Of a stretch of 27,634 bases of DNA, positions 6,838 to 13,673 are shown in pieces (position 1 is the first letter of the stretch; every line of letters begins with the position of its first letter). The position numbers and the translations under genes are program-made. Under the pieces are notes generated by a model that did not search any database, was not told the origin of the DNA, and worked only from the letters and a program-made list of their open reading frames with translations. This stretch comes from Geoglobus sp. UBA235 (GTDB taxonomy: Archaea > Halobacteriota > Archaeoglobi > Archaeoglobales > Archaeoglobaceae): contig DACG01000005.1 in the NCBI GenBank assembly GCA_002494725.1, forward strand, positions 1 through 27,634, given 5' to 3'.

Positions 6838-7686
6838 ATGGCTCGATATTATGAGCTTAAAGAGCTGGAGTCAAAGGCTCCAAAACTTTTTGGAATTCCA
6901 ACTGGCACAAAGCTTGATGAGATGTTTTACAGGATAGAGAAGGCTGGTGAAGGATATGTCAGAAAGCCCTTGGGTGGAATTCCCCATCTTGCTGTCATCA
7001 ACATAACCGGTGTTCCTGATACGGGGAAAAGCTTGCTGGCAGAGCAGTTTGCGGTGAAGCAGGCATCATCCGGATACAGACTGCTATTTGTCACGGTCGA
7101 AAGTCCGGCCAGCTTTCTGTATTCTGGGTTGAAGCAGAGATCACAGGCGATGAATGTGGATTTTTCAAAAGTTGAGGAGAACGTGGTTGTGATCGATGCA
7201 GCGGAGGATGATGAGCTGAGAGAAAATGTAAGGGCACTCATAGATACAATGGCATACGCCATTAAGGAAAAGAAATGCTCCAATGTTGTTATAGACAGTG
7301 TTACAGGGCTTTACGAGCACAGGGAGGTGATGGCAAGGCAGATAGTCAGACAGATATTCAATTTTCTGAAAAAATTCAGGCAAACCGGAGTGCTGGTGTC
7401 CCAGAAGAGGTCTGCTCAGGCCAGTGAGAGCGCTGAAGCCGCAGGAGGGTTGGCTGTTGCACATATAGTAGATGGAACAGTGGTACTTGACAAAAAGCTC
7501 ATAGAATCGAGGTGGGATGTGAGCCTTTACGGTCTTGAAATCGGGGATGTGTTAAGGACTCTCAGAATAGATGGCTGCAGGCTGACTGCCCATGACACCA
7601 GAACATGGGTTTTTGAGATAACAGAAGCTGGAATTGTGGATATAATCTCTCCTCTCCCTGAATTCATAAAAAGAAAGGAGAGGTGA
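6838..7686 (+). CDS. Single-domain KaiC-like ATPase (archaeal AF_0795-type family)
   Basis: The 282-residue protein is a RecA/KaiC-fold ATPase. It has Walker A GVPDTGKS (58-65), an acidic TVESP motif after the third strand (86-90), a Walker B strand NVVIDS (149-154), and SQKRSAQASESAEAAGG (188-204) in the region that contacts nucleotide in neighbouring subunits. A C-terminal extension of about 60 residues is rich in aromatic and charged residues. Length and pairing with a small helix-turn-helix protein match the archaeal KaiC-domain family described from AF_0795, whose role is unknown but presumed signalling or regulatory. It is not evidence for a circadian clock: there is one KaiC domain only and no KaiA or KaiB. 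The stop overlaps the next gene's GTG by four bases, so the two are translationally coupled. Confidence 0.85.
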   Translation: MARYYELKELESKAPKLFGIPTGTKLDEMFYRIEKAGEGYVRKPLGGIPHLAVINITGVPDTGKSLLAEQFAVKQASSGYRLLFVTVESPASFLYSGLKQRSQAMNVDFSKVEENVVVIDAAEDDELRENVRALIDTMAYAIKEKKCSNVVIDSVTGLYEHREVMARQIVRQIFNFLKKFRQTGVLVSQKRSAQASESAEAAGGLAVAHIVDGTVVLDKKLIESRWDVSLYGLEIGDVLRTLRIDGCRLTAHDTRTWVFEITEAGIVDIISPLPEFIKRKER

Positions 7687-8057
7687 GTGTTGTGGAGATT
7701 ATAAGGAGATCTTCTGGTAAGAGCATTGACGAGATCGCCGAAATGATATTCATGAAGAGTATTGAGATACTTGGCGGTCTTAGAAGGCTCATGGAATACA
7801 GAAATCTAACCTGGCTCCCTTCTCTGGCGGAATCAGCCTATGCAGTTGCTCTTAGGAATGAAGCGTTAAAAACTCATTCGGAAATAGCCAAAGAGCTTGG
7901 AATTGCTGAGAACACTGTGAAAAACATTCTATCTGCAGACGAGGATAGAGTTATGGAATATCTGATCGGGAATAACATGGAAAAGCCTAAGGAGCACATT
8001 GCCGGGGGAATCGCAAAGCTTGCATACAGAGCACTGAAAAAAGAAGGGAGGATATGA
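7683..8057 (+). CDS. KaiC-partner helix-turn-helix protein (near-KaiC regulatory domain)
   Basis: This 124-residue protein starts with GTG inside the stop of the KaiC-like gene (GTGA overlap). The N-terminal two thirds is a helical domain (SIDEIAEMIFMKSIEILGG and following). Residues 64-83 form a helix-turn-helix, THSEIAKELGIAENTVKNIL, of the sigma/LuxR type. A protein domain found regularly beside archaeal KaiC-like proteins has been described as a 'probable regulatory domain' (TIGR03879-type), and this gene fits it by content and position. It probably binds DNA or the ATPase next to it, acting as the output of the KaiC-like protein. That function is inferred from co-occurrence and has not been shown. 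Confidence 0.75.
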   Translation: MSVVEIIRRSSGKSIDEIAEMIFMKSIEILGGLRRLMEYRNLTWLPSLAESAYAVALRNEALKTHSEIAKELGIAENTVKNILSADEDRVMEYLIGNNMEKPKEHIAGGIAKLAYRALKKEGRI

Positions 8058-8129
8058 TGATCCGGGGTGGAAACGAGTTGCCCGATATTGGGAAACTTAT
8101 TTAAATAATATTTCAGGATTTTTACCAAG

Positions 8130-9035
8130 ATGATTGAGAGCTGGGAGGAATACAGGATCATCAACTCAGCACTGGAGGAGCTTGTAAACGGTCTAAAGAC
8201 TCTTCCAAAGGTAAAAAAGGCAGTCAGCCACCTCATAAAGGCAGGGGGTAAAAGAACAAGACCCATAATAGTTCTTTTGAGTGGAAAGCTTGGAGGGGGA
8301 GATTACAGGTCTCTCATTGACATGGCACTTGCAGTTGAGCTCATCCACACCGCAAGCCTCGCTCATGATGACATAATTGACAGGGGAGTTGTGAGAAGGA
8401 ATGTTGAAACCCTTAACGTGAAATACGATCCGGCTCTTGCCATGCTGGTTGGGGACTGGCTCATATCAAAATCCGTTGAGCTCACATCAAAGTACGGCAA
8501 TGAGGTTGTGAGGAATTTTGCAAGAACCGGGATGGTTATGAGTGAGGGTGAGATCCTCGATGTTTACAGCCTGTCAGACGAATTTGGTGAGGATGAATAC
8601 TATCAGTGCATAGAGTTCAAAACTGCCGCTCTGTTTGCCTATGCTGCAAAGAATGCATACAAGTACATAACCGGTGATGATGGGAGGGCTGAAAGCCTGT
8701 ATCAGTATGGACTCAATCTGGGACTGGCGTATCAGCTTGTTGACGATCTCCTTGAGTTTCTCGAAATTTTTGAAGACAAGAAGAGCGAATTTGAGTCCAT
8801 AACGCTCCCCATGCTTCTGGAAAGAAAATTTGGCTTCAGGGAATCTGTGAGCATGGTTCTTCGAATCATAAAGAAGTTCACGGAAAAGAGCAGAAAAGCT
8901 CTTGAGGTATTCCCTGCATCGGAGGCAAAGGAAAAGCTGAGCTATCTGATAAACTACATGACTGTTGACATGATAAGGGGGTATGTCGCAAAAAACAGGG
9001 AAGTGATATCACTTATAGAGTCTCACAATCTTTGA
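8130..9035 (+). CDS. Polyprenyl diphosphate synthase (trans-isoprenyl, long-chain type?)
   Basis: The 301-residue enzyme condenses isopentenyl diphosphate with allylic diphosphates. It shows GGKRTRP (39-45), the first aspartate-rich motif DDIID (80-84) and the second motif as DDLLE (205-209), where the last Asp of DDxxD is Glu. The residue five before the first motif is Ala75. A bulky aromatic at this site limits archaeal and some other GGPP synthases to C20, so a small residue suggests longer products. One possible use is the side chain of menaquinone, which this organism seems to make (mqnD is in the window). Lipid-core C20 synthesis is the alternative. A TATA-like TTATTTAAAT around 8098-8107 lies about 26 bases before the ATG. 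The 3' end overlaps the convergent PHP gene by 27 bases. Confidence 0.88.
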   Translation: MIESWEEYRIINSALEELVNGLKTLPKVKKAVSHLIKAGGKRTRPIIVLLSGKLGGGDYRSLIDMALAVELIHTASLAHDDIIDRGVVRRNVETLNVKYDPALAMLVGDWLISKSVELTSKYGNEVVRNFARTGMVMSEGEILDVYSLSDEFGEDEYYQCIEFKTAALFAYAAKNAYKYITGDDGRAESLYQYGLNLGLAYQLVDDLLEFLEIFEDKKSEFESITLPMLLERKFGFRESVSMVLRIIKKFTEKSRKALEVFPASEAKEKLSYLINYMTVDMIRGYVAKNREVISLIESHNL

Positions 9036-9647
9036 CGAGTTTCTGAAAACCCTTTCCACATCCCTCACTCCCGCACCTTCAAGAACCTTTCTGGCAAAAT
9101 CCTTGGTTATGAAGTCGGAAGGGGAGTGGGCGTCTGTGTTGATCACAAGCTCAACCCCGCAGATCTCTGCAGTTCTTGCAACATGTCCGTTGGTAAGGCA
9201 GTGTCCCTTTCTTGATGTTATCTCGAAAAAAACATTGTTCTCTCTTGCCAGCTCAGCTGTTCTCTCATCAACCATCCCCGGATGTGCCAGTATGTCAATC
9301 TCCTCCTGAACTGCTGCGATATTTGTTCCTGCCCTTACAGGTTCAGCTATGGTTTCTCCGTGCACAATCACGAGCTCAGCCCCCATTTTTCTTGCACTTT
9401 TCACGGCTCTCGGGATCAGCTTTGGAGGGATGTGCGTGAGCTCTACCCCGGCAACCATTCTGATCTCATAGTCATCAGCGAGCTCTCTGAGTTTTAGCAG
9501 TGACTTTATTATAAATTCCATGTTTGAAAAATCAGCATGGTCTGTTACGGCAAAAGCCTCATGTCCGAGTTCGGATAGCCTTCTTGAAATCTCAGATGGG
9601 ACAAGCTCACCGTCACTGAACACTGAATGGACGTGGAGATCTATCAT
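9009..9647 (-). CDS. PHP-domain metallophosphoesterase
   Basis: The 212-residue protein is a complete PHP domain with all metal-ligand motifs: DLHVHSVFSDG (3-13), VTDHADF, GVELTHI, IVHGE, LAHPGMVD and NTDAH. PHP proteins hydrolyse phosphoesters with a trinuclear metal centre; the family includes histidinol phosphatase, DNA polymerase exonuclease domains and RNase P p30-like proteins. The length and motif spacing resemble the archaeal stand-alone 'histidinol phosphatase-like' proteins, but there are no histidine genes nearby, so the substrate is open. The ATG at 9645-9647 lies about 26 bases from a minus-strand AT-rich element near 9671-9676. The gene diverges from the DUF211 gene within 37 bases and its 3' end overlaps the polyprenyl synthase gene. 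Confidence 0.85.
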   Translation of the reverse strand: MIDLHVHSVFSDGELVPSEISRRLSELGHEAFAVTDHADFSNMEFIIKSLLKLRELADDYEIRMVAGVELTHIPPKLIPRAVKSARKMGAELVIVHGETIAEPVRAGTNIAAVQEEIDILAHPGMVDERTAELARENNVFFEITSRKGHCLTNGHVARTAEICGVELVINTDAHSPSDFITKDFARKVLEGAGVRDVERVFRNSSKIVRLYK

Positions 9648-9655
9648 ACAAAAGG

Positions 9656-9665
9656 ATTAAATATA
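9656..9665 (+). promoter_or_regulatory. TATA box of the DUF211 gene in a compact divergent promoter
   Basis: ATTAAATATA is centred about 25 bases before the GTG at 9685. Only 37 bases separate the two divergent start codons, so this TATA box and the opposite one for the PHP gene must interlock, and the two transcription starts would lie near 9685 and 9647. Confidence 0.5.
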
Positions 9666-9684
9666 GGGGGATAATAATCTTTCT

Positions 9685-9975
9685 GTGCCAGGAATAAGAA
9701 GGCTTGTGCTTGATGTGCTCAAACCCCATGAGCCCAGCAACCTTCTGCTTGCAAAAATACTCAGCGAGCTGGATTTCGTTGATGGAGTCAATCTGAGTCT
9801 GTACGAGATAGATCAGAATACAGAGAACGTCAAAATAACCATAGTTGGGGATGAGATGGATTTTGAGGAGATAAAGAGAACGATTGAGAGCCTTGGGGGA
9901 GTGATACACAGCGTTGATGAGATTGTGGCAGGTAAAAGGATAGTGGAAAACGTGCTGACAGAACAGGACAGGTAA
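9685..9975 (+). CDS. DUF211 protein
   Basis: The 96-residue protein matches the archaeal DUF211 family in length and pattern: GIRRLVLDVLKPHEPS at the N-terminus, a VDGVNLSLYEIDQNTENVKITI middle segment and an EEIKRTIESLGGVIHSVDEIVAGK C-terminal half. The predicted alternation of strands and helices is that of a small ferredoxin-like (ACT-like) fold. Function is unknown; the family is widespread in euryarchaea and usually stands alone. The start is GTG at 9685, chosen because the family begins with xGIRRLVLDVLKP and the TATA box is about 25 bases upstream. It diverges from the PHP gene. Confidence 0.85.
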   Translation: MPGIRRLVLDVLKPHEPSNLLLAKILSELDFVDGVNLSLYEIDQNTENVKITIVGDEMDFEEIKRTIESLGGVIHSVDEIVAGKRIVENVLTEQDR

Positions 9976-9993
9976 AATACTTTTTGTATTTAG

Positions 9994-10006
9994 TTTCGAA
10001 TCGAAA
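9994..10006. promoter_or_regulatory. Perfect palindrome at the BRE of the 2-oxoacid oxidoreductase promoter
   Basis: TTTCGA-A-TCGAAA is a perfect 13-base dyad. It lies directly upstream of the TATA-like AATAATTTA (about 10007-10014), which is about 26 bases before the ATG at 10039. A protein bound here would cover the B-recognition element. This is the typical place for an archaeal activator or repressor operator. Confidence 0.5.
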
Positions 10007-10038
10007 ATAATTTATTTGTTTTATTTAACTCTGCAACG

Positions 10039-11628
10039 ATGGATCTGAACATATGCATTTCTGGAGCTGCAGGCGATGGTGTAAAAGAAGCGGGTGAGCT
10101 GTGTGGAAGGCTTTTTGCTGAACTGGGATATGAGGTTTTCATCTATCAGGAATATCAGTCAATCATTCGTGGTGGACACAATGCCAGTGTTGTGAGGGTA
10201 TCTGACAGAAAGATTCATTCCCACAGGAGGTATTACGATCTGCTCATATGTCTCGAGGACTATATCTACAGGATACACGCTCCCTTTGTAAGGGGAGATG
10301 TCATATTTGACAGCAAGTTCTCGTGCGAGGGTATAGGAATACCGATGACCCAGATTGTGAGGGAGGAGCATGAGCCCATGATATTCAGAAATGCTGCCTC
10401 AATTGGAGCTCTCGCGGCGTATTTTGGAGTGGAGTTTGAAACCGTGATAGAGATGTTCAGGGAGAGATTTGGAGAGAAGGCCAGAGATGACATTGTCATA
10501 GCCAGAAGTGCCTACAATTATTACATGGAAAACTACACTCCAAAAATGAGTGTTGGGAGAAATGGGCCAAAGGGGAGGCTGATCTCAGGGGCGAATGCGA
10601 TAGCGGATGGCATGGTAAAGGCAGGTCTCGAGTATTACTATGCCTATCCAATGACTCCAGCATCCCCTGTTCTGCATTATCTTGTCAGGAAAAGGGGAGT
10701 CATTGCCTATCAGCCTGAAAGCGAGATATCTGCCATAAACATGGCAATCGGTTCTGCAATCGCAGGAAAGAGAAGTGCCACTGGAACAAGCGGAGGGGGT
10801 TTTGCTCTGATGTGCGAATCCATCGGACTTGCAGGGATCGCCGAGATTCCGGTTATGATCATAGAGGCTCAGAGAACAGGCCCATCAACAGGAATGGCAA
10901 CTTACAGCGGCCAGGAAGATCTTGATTTTGTGCTTTATCCCTCTCATGGGGAATTCCCCCTTATTGTTGGAACCCCCTACACCATTGGAGATGGATTTAG
11001 GATGGCAGGAGAACTGATGAACCTCGCCTGGAAGTATCAGACCCCTACCATTCTCCTGACAGACAAACATCTGATTGAGAGCACTGAAACGGCAGAAATT
11101 GATGAGAATGCTGTTGAATGTGAGGAAATTGAGATCCAGAACTCCAGTGATGGTATTTTCAGAAGATATGAGATCACGGAAAGCGGAATATCAGGATACG
11201 CAATCCCACCTGCGATTGTCAAATTCAATTCAAATGAGCATGATGAATTCGGCCTTACAACCGATGATGCAGATCTCAGAGAGAAAATGCATGATAAAAG
11301 AATGAAGAAGGAAAGGATGATTGAAAGTGATGTGAGAGACATTGCCTGGAAGGAGTTTTTCAGGGGAAGTGATGTGGTGGTGACATGGGGCTCCACATTT
11401 GGAGCGCTTTTTGAGGTTGCTGAGGAGCTCGGATACAGGCTTGCTGTGATGAGGTATTTCAGACCCTTCATACCTCCCGATTTCAAGAGGGCCACTGTTG
11501 TTGAATGCAACTACACCGGACAGCTATCGAGAATGCTCAGGGAAAAGGCAGGGGTTGAGGTTGAGACCATTCTGAAGTGGGATGGCAGACCTTTCACTCC
11601 TGAAGAGCTTAGGGAGAGGCTGGGGTGA
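10039..11628 (+). CDS. 2-oxoacid:acceptor oxidoreductase, fused gamma-alpha subunit
   Basis: The 529-residue protein joins the gamma (residues 1 to about 165) and alpha (about 174 to the end) domains of 2-oxoacid:ferredoxin oxidoreductases. The gamma part has SGAAGDGV (8-15) and RGGHN (44-48). The alpha part has SGANAIADGMVKAG, the YPMTPASP motif (203-210), SGGGFALMCE (251-260) and AQRTGPSTGM (277-286), which surround the thiamine diphosphate of the dimer. With the beta subunit it would decarboxylate a 2-oxoacid to acyl-CoA and pass electrons to ferredoxin; 2-oxoglutarate or a branched-chain/other oxoacid is possible, as this fused type is typical of KorAB-like enzymes. No delta (ferredoxin-like) gene is present. 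The promoter has a TATA element about 26 bases before the ATG and a palindrome next to it. Confidence 0.9.
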   Translation: MDLNICISGAAGDGVKEAGELCGRLFAELGYEVFIYQEYQSIIRGGHNASVVRVSDRKIHSHRRYYDLLICLEDYIYRIHAPFVRGDVIFDSKFSCEGIGIPMTQIVREEHEPMIFRNAASIGALAAYFGVEFETVIEMFRERFGEKARDDIVIARSAYNYYMENYTPKMSVGRNGPKGRLISGANAIADGMVKAGLEYYYAYPMTPASPVLHYLVRKRGVIAYQPESEISAINMAIGSAIAGKRSATGTSGGGFALMCESIGLAGIAEIPVMIIEAQRTGPSTGMATYSGQEDLDFVLYPSHGEFPLIVGTPYTIGDGFRMAGELMNLAWKYQTPTILLTDKHLIESTETAEIDENAVECEEIEIQNSSDGIFRRYEITESGISGYAIPPAIVKFNSNEHDEFGLTTDDADLREKMHDKRMKKERMIESDVRDIAWKEFFRGSDVVVTWGSTFGALFEVAEELGYRLAVMRYFRPFIPPDFKRATVVECNYTGQLSRMLREKAGVEVETILKWDGRPFTPEELRERLG

Positions 11629-12383
11629 TGGAATTGCTGAAAAAGATTGAATGGTGCCCCGGATGTGGAAATTTTGGAATTCTCAAAGCATTCAGCACCA
11701 CAGTGGACAGGCTTGAAAATGAAGGGATAGAGAAGGGGAGAATCATGGTTGTTGCAGGTATCGGCTGCCATGGAAAGCTTCCGGACTACATCGAGCTTCC
11801 AAGCTTCCACACAATCCATGGAAGAGTTCTTCCCGCTCTGACCGGCATGAAGCTTGCAAATCCAGACCTCTATCCTGTTGGCTTTTCAGGAGACGGTGAT
11901 GCGATGAATGAAGGTCTTGAGCACCTCCTGCATGCTGCAAAGAGAAATACAGATGTAACACTATTTCTCCACAATAACGGTGTATTTGGGCTTACAACTG
12001 GCCAATTCACCGCAACAACACCAAGAGGTGTGAAGACAAGAACGACACCTTATGGCAATCCTGAGGAGCCCTTGAATCCATCTCTCATTGCTCTGGTTTC
12101 AGGAGCAACATTTGTGGCAAGAGGATATGCTGGGGATATGAAGCAGCTCTCTGAGATAATGTATCAGGCGATAATGCACAGAGGCTTTGCCTTCGTTGAA
12201 ATACTCCAGCCATGCGTCTCTTTCAACAACACCTGGGATTACTACAGGAAGAATGTCAGGAAAATAAAACCTGCAGAGGATTTTGATACTGCAATCAGTC
12301 TTTCAAGGGACCTGCTCAACACCGGAATCATCTACAGAGCAGAAAGAGAGACGTTTGAGGAGGCAATGCTCAGAACAAAATAA
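11628..12383 (+). CDS. 2-oxoacid:acceptor oxidoreductase, beta subunit (thiamine diphosphate and Fe-S)
   Basis: The 251-residue beta subunit carries the cofactors. Cys10 and Cys13 (WCPGCG), Cys47 (GIGCHGK) and Cys196 (QPCVSFNN) form the usual ligand set of its single [4Fe-4S] cluster. The thiamine diphosphate/Mg site is FSGDGDAMNEG (86-96) with NNGVFGLTTGQFT following. The ATG at 11628 shares one base with the stop of the alpha gene (TGATG), so the subunits are translationally coupled; a GTG three bases earlier is possible. The two-subunit form with ligands for one cluster only requires an external ferredoxin as acceptor. The specific oxoacid is not decided by the sequence. The stop TAA is followed by 120 non-coding bases. 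Confidence 0.92.
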   Translation: MELLKKIEWCPGCGNFGILKAFSTTVDRLENEGIEKGRIMVVAGIGCHGKLPDYIELPSFHTIHGRVLPALTGMKLANPDLYPVGFSGDGDAMNEGLEHLLHAAKRNTDVTLFLHNNGVFGLTTGQFTATTPRGVKTRTTPYGNPEEPLNPSLIALVSGATFVARGYAGDMKQLSEIMYQAIMHRGFAFVEILQPCVSFNNTWDYYRKNVRKIKPAEDFDTAISLSRDLLNTGIIYRAERETFEEAMLRTK

Positions 12384-12452
12384 TACCTTCCGGCCCAGCA
12401 TCAAACCAAAAAGTTTTAGGCAGAACCTCTCATAATCGGGAAACAGAAAAAA

Positions 12453-12460
12453 ATTATAAT
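12453..12460 (+). promoter_or_regulatory. TATA box of the CetZ gene
   Basis: ATTATAAT is centred about 48 bases before the ATG at 12504, which predicts a start of transcription near 12482 and a leader of about 22 bases containing a GAGGGG-like ribosome-binding sequence (12490-12495). This is one of the few single genes here with a predicted leader. Confidence 0.45.
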
Positions 12461-12503
12461 ACTGGAGGAAAATCAACTGAGAGGGCAAAGAGGGGTAACG
12501 GTC

Positions 12504-13673
12504 ATGAGGTTCTTTGCAATAGGATTCGGGCAGGCAGGCGGGAAAATACTTGACCTGTTTGTTGAGAATGAAAAACTCAGAGGGTCTGATACACTTAAGG
12601 CAATAGCAATAAACACCGCAAGAACAGACCTGATGGGTCTCAGGCACATTCCACCGAAAAACAGGATACTGATAGGCCAGACAACTGTCAAGGGGCATGG
12701 AGTTGGAACGGACAACAAGCTTGGTGCCAAGATAGCTCAGGAGGAGATTGATACCGTTTTGAATGCCATTGATGAGCTTGGGACTCATGAGATTGATGCA
12801 TTCCTGATAATTTCCGGTCTTGGTGGAGGAACTGGAAGTGGTGGCTCTCCTGTTCTTGCCAAATATCTGTCTGAAATGTATTCTGAACCTGTGTATGCTG
12901 TAGGGGTTCTTCCTGCACCTGAGGAGGGGAAGCTGTACTCCCTGAATGCTGCCAGGAGCATGGTAACGCTGATGAGGTATGTTGACAATCTGATCCTCGT
13001 TGATAATGGTGCCTGGAGGTTTGAAGGGCTGAGCCTGAAGGAAAGTTATGCGAAGATTAATGAGGAGATAGTCAGGAGGCTTGCAGTTCTTGCAAGAGCA
13101 GGTGAGCCTGTTGAGGAGGGAATGGTTGGAGAGATGGTTGTTGACAGCTCTGAGGTCATAAACACACTCAAGGGTGGAGGAATTTCATCCATTGGTTATG
13201 CCACACTTCCGATTGCTGAGAAGAAAAAATCGGGACTGTTTGGATTCATAAAGAAAAAGAGCACCCCTGTTGTAACTGCAGAGGAAGACAAGTCAACAAA
13301 AATTGCAACTCTTGTAAGAAAGGCTGCTCTGGGGAGGCTGACGATTCCATGCAACATAGGAAGTGCTGAGAGGGCTCTTGTTCTCGTTGCAGGCCCACCT
13401 GAACAGCTCGACAGAAAGGGACTTGAAAAGGCAAAACTGTGGCTTGAAGAGCAGATATCTGGAGTTGAGGTCAGGGCAGGAGATTACCCAACAAGGCGGA
13501 CAAGGTACATCGCAGCCCTTGTGGTTCTTGCAAACGTTACCGAGATACCGAGGGTGAAGCAGCTCCAGAAGCTTGCATCTGAGGCAAAGGAAGAGGTTGA
13601 AATTGCTGAGAAGGAGAGAATAGATAAGACAATTGCTCTCTTTGAAGAAGAGGATCTGGAACCTCTATTTTAG
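12504..13673 (+). CDS. cetZ: CetZ-like tubulin/FtsZ-superfamily GTPase
   Basis: The 389-residue protein begins with the glycine-rich FAIGFGQAGGKI (4-15) of CetZ proteins and has the tubulin/FtsZ signature GGGTGSG (107-113), followed by SPVLAKYLSE. The T-loop after strand S3 and the NTART motif (37-41) also fit CetZ. The segment from about 225 to 275 (KKKSGLFGFIKKKS) is a basic linker not seen in FtsZ. CetZ proteins are cytoskeletal GTPases; in haloarchaea CetZ1 controls cell shape and swimming. Here a role in shape or in placing the archaellum is possible but inferred, since the two loci are 7 kb apart. The gene ends 9 bases inside the convergent NAD(P)HX repair gene. Confidence 0.88.
   Translation: MRFFAIGFGQAGGKILDLFVENEKLRGSDTLKAIAINTARTDLMGLRHIPPKNRILIGQTTVKGHGVGTDNKLGAKIAQEEIDTVLNAIDELGTHEIDAFLIISGLGGGTGSGGSPVLAKYLSEMYSEPVYAVGVLPAPEEGKLYSLNAARSMVTLMRYVDNLILVDNGAWRFEGLSLKESYAKINEEIVRRLAVLARAGEPVEEGMVGEMVVDSSEVINTLKGGGISSIGYATLPIAEKKKSGLFGFIKKKSTPVVTAEEDKSTKIATLVRKAALGRLTIPCNIGSAERALVLVAGPPEQLDRKGLEKAKLWLEEQISGVEVRAGDYPTRRTRYIAALVVLANVTEIPRVKQLQKLASEAKEEVEIAEKERIDKTIALFEEEDLEPLF

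Noticed and set aside
6838..8057. Circadian clock (kaiABC-like) system
   Set aside because: Only a single-domain KaiC relative is present, with no KaiA or KaiB; archaeal KaiC-like proteins are common without clocks.
9003..9647. Histidinol phosphatase assignment (hisK/hisJ) for the PHP protein
   Set aside because: The PHP motifs are clear, but there are no histidine genes nearby and the family covers many substrates, so no gene symbol was given.
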